Part shown: piece after piece, positions 51,017 through 63,033 of the stretch | Numbering within the stretch: position 1 is the first letter of the stretch | Layout of the letters: the number at the start of each line of letters is the position of its first letter | Assembly: GCF_004793545.1 (NCBI RefSeq) | Contig: NZ_SRYA01000022.1 | Span: 1 to 64,000 of the forward strand | DNA length: 64,000 nt | DNA from: Petralouisia muris | GTDB taxonomy: Bacteria; Bacillota; Clostridia; Lachnospirales; Lachnospiraceae | Reading direction: 5' to 3' | Translations under genes and position numbers: made by a program | Notes under the pieces: generated by a model | The model's database searches: none | Told to the model about the DNA's origin: nothing | The model's input: only the letters and a program-made list of their open reading frames with translations

Positions 51017-51538
51017 TCACTGAAACAATTTCTTTTTTGCCGCTATGTACAGGCAAACAGCGCTTATTACATCTGCAACAAAAATAAAATGTGCAATCAT
51101 ATACACTACAGCCCATGTCTTTGATAATTTCCTTTTCTTTGTCATTCGAATAGCTGCACTGATCCCATACATAGAAGAAACAGCCATTAAAAAGAATTCC
51201 ACCAGCGCTAACATAAAAATAAGAACCGGGGAAATAAGCAAAAAAGCAGGCACAGCCATCACAAACAAACATAACATCCCCACGGCAAATCCTGCCAGAT
51301 AAAAAGGTATTTGCAACAGTTTCACCATCATACCATAAAAGGCAAGTTTCACATCAGAATTCTGAAAAGCAAATGCATTATAAATATTAAATCCATATAT
51401 AATAATCGTTAAAAAAGTATATATAATAAGAAACAATCCATGATTTTTTCCTGTTTTATCTGGCACAATAAAAAACAGAAAAAACAAATAAGGCCACACT
51501 GTTAAAATAGCAGGAAGTATTTTTTCAAATCTTCTCAT
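51017..51538 (-). CDS. Small multi-pass membrane protein of unknown function
   Basis: The 173-residue protein has four to five hydrophobic segments: ILPAILTVWPYLFFLFFIV near the start, a central pair near 70-115, and a last one near 145-165. A basic patch MTKKRKLSKTW precedes the last helix. No family is recognised with confidence. Its ATG overlaps the stop codon of the upstream frame by four bases, so the two were once one operon. Confidence 0.6.
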   Translation of the reverse strand: MRRFEKILPAILTVWPYLFFLFFIVPDKTGKNHGLFLIIYTFLTIIIYGFNIYNAFAFQNSDVKLAFYGMMVKLLQIPFYLAGFAVGMLCLFVMAVPAFLLISPVLIFMLALVEFFLMAVSSMYGISAAIRMTKKRKLSKTWAVVYMIAHFIFVADVISAVCLYIAAKKKLFQ

Positions 51539-52312
51539 TGATTCTCCTTTTCACTTAATTTGCATAATTTTTTTAATTTCTCCCTGCAAGCAGGTCGTTC
51601 CAATAAGGGTTGATATAGCGGATTTTCTGTAACTATACGATACACATTGATCTTGAAAAAAGGAATTACAAAATTATCCTGAGATAATCGTAAGGTCTCA
51701 ATAATCTCATCCACATAATGACAGAAATGCTCTTCTGCCATTTCCAAATCTTTCATATTAAGGTATACTTCCACCAAAAGTTCAGAAGGATGCACCCAAT
51801 TCAAAATAGGCATCATTGTTAGATTTATCAAATCTCTTACCTTTGTCTGGCGGATATATTTCCTTACATCTTTCGTTTTCCCCTGTTTCAGATAAACTTG
51901 AGCCAACATATGCATATGGGCGGTATCCATTCTCTCTAAGGAGAGATTTTTTAAATATTCTCTGCTTCCTGCAATTTTCAATTTTGATATATCTTCCGCT
52001 TAAAGCAATGGCTGCAGCCTGACGAAATCCAAATTTATCATACAACTTTTCATCCTGGTACACTTCCTCAAAAAGACGTGTAGATTGTTCCTGATAATTT
52101 AAAAATACCTTTTCCTCTTCTTCAACTTCTTTTATGGTAAAAGCATACATGGTGACTGCATTTGCGACACAGCTATGTAGTTTATCCTCACTGCCCTTGG
52201 TATAATTTACTCCCACAAGTATAATTTCACCGGTATAATTCTCCAGAGATTGGGTATAATTTCTGCACTTAATCCGCTGCAATGCCGTATCTGCAGAATT
52301 ATTATACTTTAA
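51535..52312 (-). pseudogene. Frameshifted remnant: nuclease-like segment joined to a helical-repeat protein
   Basis: Two overlapping frames on the minus strand look like one broken gene. The first (stop at 51782, open upstream to about 52312) begins with ALQRIKCRNYTQSLENYTGE then IILVGVNYTKGSEDK. This resembles the C-terminus of PD-(D/E)XK nuclease domains in the AAA-ATPase-like/DUF1703 group. The second (51535-51981 and upstream to the frame change near 51990) has helical, TPR-like character (HMHMLAQVYLKQGKTKDVRK, LLVEVYLNMKDLEMAEEHF). The frames join near 51990-52010, where an A-rich run lies. The 5' part is absent. Confidence 0.55.
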
Positions 52313-52433
52313 TTATAACTGACAGAATTATCATTTACCAGAATAACATGCGCTGAATTTCTAAGATTAAAAATAATTCTGATATCTTTCTCATTTAATT
52401 ATTGCAAAATATACAATTATGATATATCTTTTA

Positions 52434-52462
52434 TTGACATTATTAGTAATTTTACCTATAAT
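52434..52462 (+). promoter_or_regulatory. Strong sigma-A promoter of the PocR mini-chemoreceptor
   Basis: TTGACA (52434-52439) and TATAAT (52457-52462) are both perfect, with 17-base spacing, about 28 bases before the ATG. Confidence 0.85.
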
Positions 52463-52489
52463 AAAAATAAAAAAATAGGGGGCTTCATT

Positions 52490-53275
52490 ATGAAATTAGA
52501 AGATTTCTGTGATATGGAAAAATTTGAAGAAATCATGAGTAACTGGGCGCTCAGCACCGGCCTTGCAACCGTAGCTGTTGGAGCTGATGGACAATATATC
52601 AGTGACTGCTATAATTTTACAGATTTTTGCATTAAGCTAACCAGAGGCAGTGCAGAAGGTTGTAAACGCTGTGAGAAAAACGATCGGGAAGGCGTTGGAG
52701 TATATTCCTGCCATGCCGGCCTTATGGACTTTGGCATTCCCATTACTTTAGATAATGGAACAGTGCTTGGAAGCATCATTGGCGGCCAGGTGCTGCCAGA
52801 AAACCCTGATGAAGAAAAATTCCGTCAGACAGCCAGAGAACTGAATATTGATGAAGATGAATATATCCAGGCGCTTCATGAAGTAAATGTCAAAACACAA
52901 ACAGAAATTGAAGCCTCTGCTCATTTACTGGGAGACGTAATTAACATGTTTGTCCGGGCAAGTTATGCAACAATGCAGAATCATCAGCTTGTTTCCGAAT
53001 TAAGAGACGGCATCAGCAAAGCGGCAGAGCAGCTTGTTTTGGCAAATGAAGATACAAAACAAATCGAAGGCTTCAGCAAACGTCAGAAAATTCTTGCCTT
53101 AAACGCCAGTATAGAAGCAGCAAGAGCCGGAGAAGCAGGAAAAGGTTTTTCCGTAGTTGCAAATGAAGTTCAAAAGCTTGCACAGGGTATGGGAGTGACA
53201 AGTGTACAGATTAAGCAGGCGCTGAACAATGTGACTGATACGATTATGTCATTGAACAAAGGGGAAGAAGATTAA
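52490..53275 (+). CDS. Soluble PocR-domain protein with chemoreceptor signalling tip
   Basis: The 261-residue protein lacks membrane segments. Residues 8-108 form a PocR domain with [20 protein letters not shown] and [20 protein letters not shown], close to the domain of the sensor at 29542. After a helix near 150-190 comes the chemoreceptor hairpin tip [20 protein letters not shown], then [12 protein letters not shown]. The signalling region is only about 75 residues, far shorter than the usual 200 or more, and few helical heptads flank the tip. GGGGG precedes the ATG. It probably signals to a CheA/CheW array from the cytoplasm in response to a small molecule, perhaps propanediol; this is inference. 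Confidence 0.85.
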   Translation: MKLEDFCDMEKFEEIMSNWALSTGLATVAVGADGQYISDCYNFTDFCIKLTRGSAEGCKRCEKNDREGVGVYSCHAGLMDFGIPITLDNGTVLGSIIGGQVLPENPDEEKFRQTARELNIDEDEYIQALHEVNVKTQTEIEASAHLLGDVINMFVRASYATMQNHQLVSELRDGISKAAEQLVLANEDTKQIEGFSKRQKILALNASIEAARAGEAGKGFSVVANEVQKLAQGMGVTSVQIKQALNNVTDTIMSLNKGEED

Positions 53276-53498
53276 TCGCCTATAAGTCTGAAAATAAAGA
53301 CAGCATGCAGAGTATACTACATATCATTCTAATAACATTAAGAACAGAAGGAGCCCATGTCACTTCCTCACAAACAAATTATAAGAACAGGACTGCATAG
53401 GCGCACCTGGATGAAATACATGTCCGTATTTTCCCTGACTTTTCAATAAAAAATCGGATCTACTATAATATTTCATGACGGAATTCACTAAAAAAAGA

Positions 53499-53530
53499 AG
53501 CCGGAATACTTATCTATTCCGACTCTTTTT
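53499..53530. terminator. Bidirectional terminator after gyrA
   Basis: AGCCGGAATA (53499-53508) pairs with TATTCCGACT (53515-53524) with one G-T pair. It is followed by CTTTTTTT on the plus strand and CTTTTTTT on the minus strand. The stretch 53276-53490 before it holds nothing that I recognise. Confidence 0.85.
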
Positions 53531-53560
53531 TTCATTTTATTTTAAAGAAAACTATGCTAA

Positions 53561-56188
53561 TTACTCTTCCTGCTCCTTCTGATCTGCTTCTGCTCTCTCC
53601 AGCAGCTCCTTCATCAATTCTTCATTCGTCTCCGTGCTCTCCGCTGGAGGTAACATTCTCTTTGCAGCCTCCCCAACTTCTTTCAGGCTCTGCTGTTCCT
53701 CTTCTTCTGTCAGCAAATCCTCTGCATCAGAATTATCCATCAACGACTGATCTTCCCTTACCTTAGCAATACTTGCAACTGTAATATCCTCATCCAGATT
53801 CATCAGCTTCACTCCGGAGGTTACACGGCCAAGAACAGAAATTCCTTCCACCTTCATCCGTATAATAATTCCCTCCGTAGTAATCATCATAATTTCATTT
53901 TCCTGGTTTACTGCCTTCACTCCTACGATATTGCCAGTTTTTTCCGTGATCTTGTAACATTTTACTCCCTTGCCGCCCCGGTTCTGAGGAGTAAATTCAT
54001 CCATTCTGGTTAATTTACCAAGACCTTTTGCCGAAGCAATCAGCAGATATTCTCCCTGAGTATGCATCTGCATTCCTACCACTTCATCTCGATCTGACAG
54101 GTTCATGCCTATGACGCCCATGGAAGTTCTTCCGGTGCTTCTCACATCTGTTTCGTGGAACCGGATACACTGTCCATAGCGGGTCACCAGGATCATATCC
54201 TTGGTATTGTCCGTCATTTTCACCTCGATCAATTCATCCTCTTCCCGCAGACTGATGGCTCCCAAACCCTTTTTACGCACATTGGCATAATCCGCAACTG
54301 GAGTTTTCTTTACAATTCCATTTTTCGTAGCCATAAAAAGATAGTGATCATCTTTATATTCCCGAATTGGTATTACAGCCGTAATTTTTTCTCCTGGCTG
54401 AAGCTGAAGCAGATTGATAATTGCCGTTCCCCTGGCTGTCCTTCCTGCTTCCGGTATCTCATACGCCTTCATACGGTAGACCTTTCCGGTATTGGTAAAA
54501 AACATCAGATAATGGTGAGTGGTAGTCATCAAAAGTTCTTCGATATAATCATCTTCAATGGTTTCCATCCCTTTAATTCCTTTGCCGCCCCGGTTCTGGC
54601 TGCGGAAATTATCTACGCTCATGCGCTTAATATATCCTAATTTTGTCATAGTAATGACTGTATTGGAAACAGGAATCAAATCCTCCATGGAAATATCATA
54701 TTCGTCAAATCCAATGGACGTTCTTCTTTCATCTCCAAATTTGTTGGAAATCACCATAATTTCTTCCCGAATCACGCCAAGAAGCTTCTTCTCATCTGCA
54801 AGGATTTCCTTTAATTCTTTGATTAATTCCATTAACTGATTATATTCCGCCTCCAGCTTCTCCCGTTCCAAACCGGTTAAAGCCCTAAGACGCATATCCA
54901 CAATTGCCTGAGCCTGGGCGTCTGACAGCGCAAACCGCTCCATCAGCCTTGTCTTGGCAAGCTGAACATTATCACTGCTTCTTATAATGCTGATTACTTC
55001 ATCAATATTGTCAAGGGCAATCAGCAATCCCTGCAAAATATGAGCGCGCTCTTCCGCTTTATTCAACTCATATTTCGTCCTTCTGGTCACAACCTCTTCC
55101 TGATGCTTCAGATAATATCCAAGCATATCATTTAAGTTCAGGACTTTCGGCTGGTTGTCTACCAGAGCAAGCATAATTACACCAAAGGTATCCTGAAGCT
55201 GGGTATGCTTATAAAGCTGATTTAAAATTACATTAGGATTCACGTCACGGCGAAGCTCAATGCAAATCCTCATTCCTTCCCGGTTGGACTCATCCCTTAA
55301 ATCTGTAATCCCATCTACCTTTTTATCCCGCACCAAGTCAGCAATTTTCTCGATCAGCCTTGCCTTATTTACCATATAAGGCAGTTCTGTCACCACAATA
55401 CGGTTCTTGCCATTTGGCATAGGTTCAATATCAGAAACGGCACGTACCTTAATCTTTCCCCTTCCTGTCCTGTAAGCCTGATCGATGCCGGAATTTCCAA
55501 GAATCATACCGCCGGTGGGAAAATCAGGGCCTTTTACAATTTTTAAGATCTCTTCAATTTCAGTGGCCCGATCCTCTTCAATTCTGTTGTCAATAATCTT
55601 TACCACTGCCCCTATTACTTCTCTAAGGTTATGAGGCGGTATATTCGTAGCCATGCCTACCGCAATTCCTGTGGTACCGTTAACCAAAAGATTGGGATAG
55701 CGGGATGGCAGAACCAGCGGTTCTTTCTCCGTTTCATCAAAGTTCGGCCCGAAATCAACAGTATCTTTATTGATATCTGCCAGCATTTCCATGGAAATCT
55801 TACTTAAACGTGCCTCTGTATAACGCATAGCAGCGGCGCCGTCACCGTCTACCGAACCGAAATTCCCGTGGCCGTCCACCAGCATATAACGGGTAGACCA
55901 TTCCTGAGCCATATTTACCAATGCGCCATAAATAGAACTGTCGCCGTGAGGATGATATTTACCCATGGTATCACCCACAATACGGGCGCATTTACGGTGG
56001 GGTTTATCCGGTCCGTTGTTCAGTTCAATCATAGAATAAAGAATACGCCGCTGTACCGGCTTTAAGCCGTCCCTTACATCCGGAAGTGCACGGGATGCAA
56101 TAACACTCATGGCATAATCTATATAAGATTTTTCCATGGTTTTCTTCAAGTCAATTTCATCAATCCGGTCAAATATTTTATCATCCAT
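53561..56188 (-). CDS. gyrA: DNA gyrase subunit A
   Basis: The 875-residue subunit cuts and rejoins DNA. The catalytic tyrosine lies in [12 protein letters not shown] near residue 123, and the quinolone-resistance region [17 protein letters not shown] shows the susceptible-type Ser. The GyrA-box is [10 protein letters not shown] in the C-terminal beta-pinwheel, which wraps DNA. The acidic C-terminal tail (LLTEEEEQQ onward, about 60 residues) is long. It is the last gene of the leftward dnaA-gyrA block and is followed by a terminator. Confidence 0.98.
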   Translation of the reverse strand: MDDKIFDRIDEIDLKKTMEKSYIDYAMSVIASRALPDVRDGLKPVQRRILYSMIELNNGPDKPHRKCARIVGDTMGKYHPHGDSSIYGALVNMAQEWSTRYMLVDGHGNFGSVDGDGAAAMRYTEARLSKISMEMLADINKDTVDFGPNFDETEKEPLVLPSRYPNLLVNGTTGIAVGMATNIPPHNLREVIGAVVKIIDNRIEEDRATEIEEILKIVKGPDFPTGGMILGNSGIDQAYRTGRGKIKVRAVSDIEPMPNGKNRIVVTELPYMVNKARLIEKIADLVRDKKVDGITDLRDESNREGMRICIELRRDVNPNVILNQLYKHTQLQDTFGVIMLALVDNQPKVLNLNDMLGYYLKHQEEVVTRRTKYELNKAEERAHILQGLLIALDNIDEVISIIRSSDNVQLAKTRLMERFALSDAQAQAIVDMRLRALTGLEREKLEAEYNQLMELIKELKEILADEKKLLGVIREEIMVISNKFGDERRTSIGFDEYDISMEDLIPVSNTVITMTKLGYIKRMSVDNFRSQNRGGKGIKGMETIEDDYIEELLMTTTHHYLMFFTNTGKVYRMKAYEIPEAGRTARGTAIINLLQLQPGEKITAVIPIREYKDDHYLFMATKNGIVKKTPVADYANVRKKGLGAISLREEDELIEVKMTDNTKDMILVTRYGQCIRFHETDVRSTGRTSMGVIGMNLSDRDEVVGMQMHTQGEYLLIASAKGLGKLTRMDEFTPQNRGGKGVKCYKITEKTGNIVGVKAVNQENEIMMITTEGIIIRMKVEGISVLGRVTSGVKLMNLDEDITVASIAKVREDQSLMDNSDAEDLLTEEEEQQSLKEVGEAAKRMLPPAESTETNEELMKELLERAEADQKEQEE

Positions 56189-56266
56189 CTATTTCCCTCC
56201 ATTACGCATCCTGTATTTGCATTCTTCCGGCACGTCTGCCACTTACGCATAGTTTCCATGTATCCG

Positions 56267-58201
<1,935 letters not shown>

Positions 58202-58217
58202 CTAATACCTCCAATTT

Positions 58218-59309
58218 CTAAAAACCGTTCTCAGCCGTTACAGTTCCATTTACTACCTTAAAAACTTTGTTAATTTCAAATCTGTTTTTTACAAACTCAT
58301 CAAGCCCCGTGCATGTAATAATTGTCTGAATATCATGAATGCTGTTTAACAGAAAATTCTGCCGACTGCTGTCTAATTCCGACAACACGTCATCCAGAAT
58401 CAGAACCGGCGTCTCCTGAATGGATTCTTTTACCAGCTCTATTTCCGAAAGTTTTAAGGAAAGCGCACAGCTCCGCTGCTGTCCCTGAGAACCAAACCTG
58501 CGGATGTCAATGTCACGGATCAGAAAGCACATATCATCCCTGTGAGGACCCACAGAAGTCATGCCCAATTTCAAATCCCTTTCCTGATTTTTTACTAATT
58601 CCTCTTCCAGTCTCTCCTCCTCCACATCTGGCTCATAGCGAAGTTCCAGTTCCTCTTTATCACCGGATATTTTCTTATGTATTCCATATACAATATCATT
58701 TAATCTCTCCACAAAATGATTGCGTGAAGCAATGATCTTTTTTCCGTAATCAATAAGCTGCATATCCCAGACCGGAAGGGTATCCCTTAATTCAGGCCTG
58801 AAATTAATATCTTTTAAAAGTTTATTTCTCTGATTTAAGATCTTGTTGTAATTTGTAAGATGAAACAGATATATCTTATCAAGCTGACATAATTCAAAAT
58901 CCAGAAATCTTCTTCGCTCAGAAGGGCCATTCTTTATAATATTCAGATCCTCCGGAGAAAAAAACACAATATTTAAGATGCCGAACAATTCCGCCGCTTT
59001 TTTAATAGGAATCTTATTAATAGCAATTCCTTTCGAACGGCTTTTTTTAATATGCATATCGATCTGATAGAGCTTTTCTCTCTTTTCTACAACAGTCCGA
59101 ATATGCGCTTCTTCTTCCCCAAACTGTATCAGCTCCCGATCCCTGCTTCCCTTATGAGATCTTGTAGTACCGCTGACATAGACAGACTCAAGAACATTTG
59201 TTTTTCCCTGGGCATTGTCTCCATAGAGAATATTTGTTCCTTTGTCAAATTCCAGATATAAATCACTGTAATTGCGAAAATGATTCAAAGCAACGGATTT
59301 TAAGATCAT
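58218..59309 (-). CDS. recF: DNA replication and repair protein RecF
   Basis: The 363-residue SMC-like ATPase helps load RecA at gaps. It has Walker A YGDNAQGKTNVLESVYV near residue 33, the signature FGSQGQQRSCALSLKLSEIE near 270 and Walker B VLILDDVLSELD near 303. The ATG overlaps the stop of the upstream S4-domain gene (four bases). Confidence 0.97.
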   Translation of the reverse strand: MILKSVALNHFRNYSDLYLEFDKGTNILYGDNAQGKTNVLESVYVSGTTRSHKGSRDRELIQFGEEEAHIRTVVEKREKLYQIDMHIKKSRSKGIAINKIPIKKAAELFGILNIVFFSPEDLNIIKNGPSERRRFLDFELCQLDKIYLFHLTNYNKILNQRNKLLKDINFRPELRDTLPVWDMQLIDYGKKIIASRNHFVERLNDIVYGIHKKISGDKEELELRYEPDVEEERLEEELVKNQERDLKLGMTSVGPHRDDMCFLIRDIDIRRFGSQGQQRSCALSLKLSEIELVKESIQETPVLILDDVLSELDSSRQNFLLNSIHDIQTIITCTGLDEFVKNRFEINKVFKVVNGTVTAENGF

Positions 59310-59515
59310 TTTACAATTTTGATCATTTCCCCTTCCAGGGAAACAATATCTCCATCTACCAGTTTCTTACCTCTTTGATATTCTATCTCTCCATTGACAG
59401 CTACCATCCCATCCTGGATCACCATCTTGGCCATTACGCCGGAATCTACCAGATTCGCAGCCTTTAACGCCTGTCCCAGCTTAATATATTCATCCCTCAA
59501 TTTTATCTCTACCAT
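59306..59515 (-). CDS. yaaA: S4-domain protein YaaA
   Basis: The 69-residue protein is almost entirely an S4 RNA-binding domain (YIKLGQALKAANLVDSGVMA, then VNGEIEYQRGKKLVDGDIV). The YaaA/RlbA family is conserved between dnaN and recF in Firmicutes, as here, and is linked to ribosome or RNA metabolism. It overlaps recF and follows dnaN by 14 bases. Confidence 0.94.
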   Translation of the reverse strand: MVEIKLRDEYIKLGQALKAANLVDSGVMAKMVIQDGMVAVNGEIEYQRGKKLVDGDIVSLEGEMIKIVK

Positions 59516-59529
59516 AATTTACTTCCTTT

Positions 59530-60642
59530 CTAGTTAGATGCTGCATTAAAATTCACCGGAAGAATCAGATAAATAAAAGTCTCATTGTCATCTTTGATAA
59601 AGCAGGGAGCTTTTGGATTTACCATATACAATGTAACCTCTTCTTCATCAATCACACGCAGCGCATCAATAAAAAATTTAGGATTAAATCCGATCAAAAT
59701 GTCTTTTCCGTCTTTTTGAATATCAATATCTTCATTCATGGAACCGATGAATGAATTGATCTTTAATTCCATGTTTTCATCCGTTACATTCATAATAATA
59801 GGCTTCTTATCTCCTTCCTTTACCAGAAGAGTAGCACGATCAATGCAATCTAAAAGCTCCCGCTTATTGATTTTGATCTTGGTTTCATAATCAGAAGAAA
59901 GCATTTGTTCAATCTTGAAATATTCTCCCTCGATCAAACGTGATACTACAGTGGTATTGGCAAATTCAAATACAATATGATTCTCTGTAAAAAATATACT
60001 GACATATTCGTTGAGATCGCCAGGCAATATTTTGCTCACTTCCTGAAGAGTTTTGCCAGGTACAATCACTTTATAATGATCGTAGGCTTCTTTCAGATCA
60101 ATATTGCGGATGGAAATACGATGTCCGTCCAAAGAAACTACTTTTAACTGATTTTCTGTGATCTCAAATAATTCCCCTGTCATCAGTTTATTATTATCAC
60201 TGTCTGAAATGGAAAAAATTGTCTGCCGGATCACTTCCTTCAATGTAAATTGTGATAACAGTACAGGCTGATTTTTTTCTATATAAGGCAAATATGAAAA
60301 ATCATCTCCTGATTTTCCTATAATATTGAATTTGGCCTTTTCACAGGTAATAATTGTTTTAAAATTATTATCGGTTATGATGGTAACTTCATTATCTGGA
60401 AGCTTCCGTACAATTTCAGAAAAAATCTTAGCGTCCAGTGCAATTACTCCTCGTTCTTCAATCGTTCCTTCTATCCTGGTTTCAATTCCCAATTCCATAT
60501 CATTTGCTGTTAATTTTATCTCATTGGTAGAAGCGTCAATTAAAATGCATTCCAGAATGGCCATTGTTGTTCTGGAGGGTACTGCCTTCGATACAATATT
60601 AACTCCATGCAGAAGATTTGTTTTGGAACATATAATTTTCAT
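59530..60642 (-). CDS. dnaN: DNA polymerase III beta sliding clamp
   Basis: The 370-residue clamp has three similar domains. It begins MKIICSKTNLLHGVNIVSKA and ends YLILPVNFN; the C-terminal P-(V/M)-(R/K)-L type finish is replaced here by LPVNFNAASN. AAGGAG lies ten bases before the ATG. It forms the ring that tethers the replicative polymerase and is the second gene of the dnaA block. Confidence 0.97.
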   Translation of the reverse strand: MKIICSKTNLLHGVNIVSKAVPSRTTMAILECILIDASTNEIKLTANDMELGIETRIEGTIEERGVIALDAKIFSEIVRKLPDNEVTIITDNNFKTIITCEKAKFNIIGKSGDDFSYLPYIEKNQPVLLSQFTLKEVIRQTIFSISDSDNNKLMTGELFEITENQLKVVSLDGHRISIRNIDLKEAYDHYKVIVPGKTLQEVSKILPGDLNEYVSIFFTENHIVFEFANTTVVSRLIEGEYFKIEQMLSSDYETKIKINKRELLDCIDRATLLVKEGDKKPIIMNVTDENMELKINSFIGSMNEDIDIQKDGKDILIGFNPKFFIDALRVIDEEEVTLYMVNPKAPCFIKDDNETFIYLILPVNFNAASN

Positions 60643-60978
60643 GTTGTGTATAACTCCTTCCTGAACTTAAAAATCAATTTATGATAAGAGATTCATCTTA
60701 ATCGTAATAGGGCTTGTTCATAAGTTCATAATCACGCAAAGCCTGAACTTTAAGGGCTTTCAGGTTAAAAATCTGCTGTATAACCCTGTGAATTTCGTCT
60801 TGAAAGGATATGGACAGGCTGTGAATAAAATAAAGGAACGATAATAAGCCCGTTGTCTGAAAAAATGCTTTTGTAAACAAACTTGAGGGTTTTCCAGTGG
60901 TTTCCACACATATTTTAAAATGTTATCCACAAAATCTTAATATCTTTAATTAATATCTTGATAAACAGCTTTATTTTG
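60643..60978. other. dnaA-dnaN intergenic region with DnaA box
   Basis: This 336-base gap holds one perfect DnaA box TTATCCACA (60923-60931) and a weaker TTTCCACACA at 60901, together with a short hairpin CCTGAA/TTCAGG. A 69-codon open frame at 60698-60907 has no ribosome site and is not accepted. With the cluster upstream of dnaA it makes the origin bipartite, as in Bacillus. Confidence 0.7.
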
Positions 60979-62328
60979 CTAATTGGGGTTAATTTTTTTC
61001 TTAATGGTTTCGATCAGATGGTGAAAATTCTCATCATTCTGATATTCTTCCGTTATCTTTTTGATTCCGTGAATAATGGTAGAGTGATCTCTACCGCCTA
61101 ACAGAGCTCCGATTGTCTCAAGCTGGGCTGAAGTCATATTTTTGCATAAGTACATGGCAATCTGCCGGGGCTTGGCAATTTCGCTGCTGCGGTTTTTGGA
61201 AATCATCTGATCCGTAGAAATATTAAAATGTTCTGCTACAATCTCAATGACCAGCTGAGGCGTGATTTCCTTGGGCTTGTCCGGTGAAATAATATTCTGA
61301 AGCTCTCTGACAGCTACATCCATGGTAATTACGGTATCTTCCAAATTGGAAAAGGCAATAAGCTTATTCAGCGCCCCTTCCAGTTCCCGGATGTTGGATT
61401 TAATATTAATTGCAATATAATCAAGAACTTCATCGTCCAGATGAAATCCGTCAATTTCTTCTTTTCTTCTTAAAATAGCCATTCTTGTTTCGTAATCAGG
61501 ATATCCAATATCAGCTAAAAGCCCCCACTCGAAACGGGAACGAATTCGTTCTTCCAGTGTTTCCATTTCTTTGGGCGGTTTATCTGAGGATAAAATAATC
61601 TGTTTTCTGGCGGAATGGAGTACATTAAAGGTATGGAAAAATTCTTCCTGAGTACTTTCTTTTCCAATGATGAACTGTACGTCGTCAATCATAAGAACGT
61701 CTACTGTCCGGTATTTGTCCCGAAGCTTTGTCATGGCTGAGGCGTTGCCGTTTCGAATGGAATCAATTACTTCATTGGTAAATTCTTCCGAAGTAACGTA
61801 AATCACTTTTTTTTCCGGCTGCTGCTGTAAGATAAAGTGTCCGATAGATTGCATCAGATGGGTTTTTCCTAATCCTGGGCCTCCGTAAATATAAAGGGGA
61901 TTGTAGACTTCTCCGGGTGATTCCGCTACTGCAAGGCTTGCGGCATGGGCAAATTTGTTATTATTGCCGACGACAAAAGATTCAAAGGTATAGTTGGGGT
62001 TGAGATTACTTTTTTCTGTTCCTTGTGAAAATGATGAAGTTTTGCTTTTAAAAGACTTAAACCTGTCGGCCTGTTCCGGTAAAATAAATTCAAGATCATA
62101 ATCAATGCCAGTAATCTCTGCAATGGCTACTTTAATAGGAAGTTTATATTTTTTTGTAATATAATTTATTCCCATCTGCTCAGATGGAACCAGAATATAG
62201 AGCTTTGAGCCTTCAATGTTGCATACACTTAGTGGTTTCAGCCAGGCATTAAAGGAAATGTCCGTAAGTTCGTGCTCTTCCTTTACTGTTCTGAGAATTT
62301 CTTCCCATTTTTCTAAAATAAGTTCCAT
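60979..62328 (-). CDS. dnaA: Chromosomal replication initiator DnaA
   Basis: The 449-residue initiator has domain I (1-75), a short linker and an AAA+ domain with Walker A YGGPGLGKTHLMQSIGH near residue 150 and Walker B VLMIDDVQFI near 212. Domain IV carries the DnaA signature GRDHSTIIHGIKKI near 418. The ATG at 62328 is preferred over TTG at 62340 because GGAGAAGACT precedes it. It binds the boxes on both sides of its own gene and is the first gene of the leftward block. Confidence 0.98.
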   Translation of the reverse strand: MELILEKWEEILRTVKEEHELTDISFNAWLKPLSVCNIEGSKLYILVPSEQMGINYITKKYKLPIKVAIAEITGIDYDLEFILPEQADRFKSFKSKTSSFSQGTEKSNLNPNYTFESFVVGNNNKFAHAASLAVAESPGEVYNPLYIYGGPGLGKTHLMQSIGHFILQQQPEKKVIYVTSEEFTNEVIDSIRNGNASAMTKLRDKYRTVDVLMIDDVQFIIGKESTQEEFFHTFNVLHSARKQIILSSDKPPKEMETLEERIRSRFEWGLLADIGYPDYETRMAILRRKEEIDGFHLDDEVLDYIAINIKSNIRELEGALNKLIAFSNLEDTVITMDVAVRELQNIISPDKPKEITPQLVIEIVAEHFNISTDQMISKNRSSEIAKPRQIAMYLCKNMTSAQLETIGALLGGRDHSTIIHGIKKITEEYQNDENFHHLIETIKKKINPN

Positions 62329-62377
62329 AGTCTTCTCCAATGATTCTTTTTTATTAGTTCATAGTCTTCCATACTCT

Positions 62378-62406
62378 ATAATAACCCAAATTCTCCGAAG
62401 AATCAA
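62378..62406 (-). promoter_or_regulatory. dnaA: Promoter of dnaA
   Basis: On the minus strand TTGATT (62401-62406) and TATTAT (62378-62383) have 17-base spacing, about 45 bases before the ATG. It lies next to the origin DnaA boxes. Confidence 0.65.
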
Positions 62407-62529
62407 TGAAAATTTTATTAGGCAGGGTTATAAACAATGTTTCTTATAAACATATCTACATCAAAAATTTACCTGTTTTCCAGGAAATCCAGAAACAAAT
62501 AACGAAATATAAACAAACTTTCAAAAAGT

Positions 62530-62700
62530 TTTCCACAAGTTATCCACAAAACCTTGATAACTTTTTGAAATGTGGAAAATGTGGATAACTTGTGGATAAA
62601 TGTTATTTATTCCTTATTAATAATGTGATATGTGAATAGGTGTGAATACTGTTGAAAGCAGAATTTTTTGAAAATTTTTGTCAAAAAATATCCACACTCA
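62530..62700. other. oriC: Replication origin (oriC), DnaA-box cluster
   Basis: Perfect boxes TTATCCACA occur at 62540-62548 (plus) and, inverted, at 62580-62588 and 62591-62599. Weaker forms lie at 62530 (TTTCCACAAG), 62571 (TGTGGAAAA) and 62689 (ATATCCACA). An AT-rich stretch follows at 62600-62640. The position between dnaA and rpmH, with genes diverging, is the standard origin location in Firmicutes. Confidence 0.9.
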
Positions 62701-62739
62701 AATTTTTTGCCGGAAACTCAACAAATATGATAAAATAGC

Positions 62740-62767
62740 TTGACTTAACCTTATTTTTTGATATAAT
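62740..62767 (+). promoter_or_regulatory. rpmH: Promoter of rpmH
   Basis: TTGACT (62740-62745) and a perfect TATAAT (62762-62767) are separated by 16 bases, about 40 bases before the start codon. Confidence 0.8.
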
Positions 62768-62807
62768 GAAACATGATGTTTTTTAGCACAGAGGAGGTGG
62801 ATGACCC

Positions 62808-62942
62808 GTGAAAATGACATATCAGCCCAAAAAGAGATCCAGGAAGAAAGTTCATGGATTCAGAAAAAGAATGAGTACGAAGGGCGGAAGAAAAGTTTTA
62901 GCCGCAAGAAGATTAAAGGGAAGAAAGAGATTGTCAGCTTAG
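62808..62942 (+). CDS. rpmH: Ribosomal protein L34
   Basis: The 44-residue, very basic protein reads [20 protein letters not shown] at its start and ends GRKRLSA, with the conserved [14 protein letters not shown] in between. GAGGAGGTG precedes a GTG start at 62808 by about ten bases; the ATG two codons later is too far from the site. It is a component of the large ribosomal subunit and lies in the classic rpmH-rnpA-yidD-yidC order. Confidence 0.97.
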   Translation: MKMTYQPKKRSRKKVHGFRKRMSTKGGRKVLAARRLKGRKRLSA

Positions 62943-62969
62943 GCCACATCTATTGTGGTCTTTCTTCTT
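62942..62969 (+). terminator. Hairpin with T-rich tail after rpmH
   Basis: GGCCACA (62942-62948) pairs with TGTGGTC (62954-62960) with one G-T pair and is followed by TTTCTTCTT. It may reduce readthrough from the abundant rpmH message into rnpA. Confidence 0.6.
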
Positions 62970-63033
62970 AAATTTTATTTTGTATTTCATATGAGTGTGG
63001 AAGCTTGCACAACAGCTATAGGGAGCAGCAGTT

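Noticed and set aside
53276-53490. Possible small gene after the PocR mini-chemoreceptor
   Set aside because: A GAAGGAG-like site is present near 53346, but the following frame is short, basic and unlike any family; not supported.
60698-60907. 69-codon open frame between dnaA and dnaN
   Set aside because: No ribosome site, no recognisable motif, and it covers the intergenic region with a DnaA-type sequence; treated as chance.
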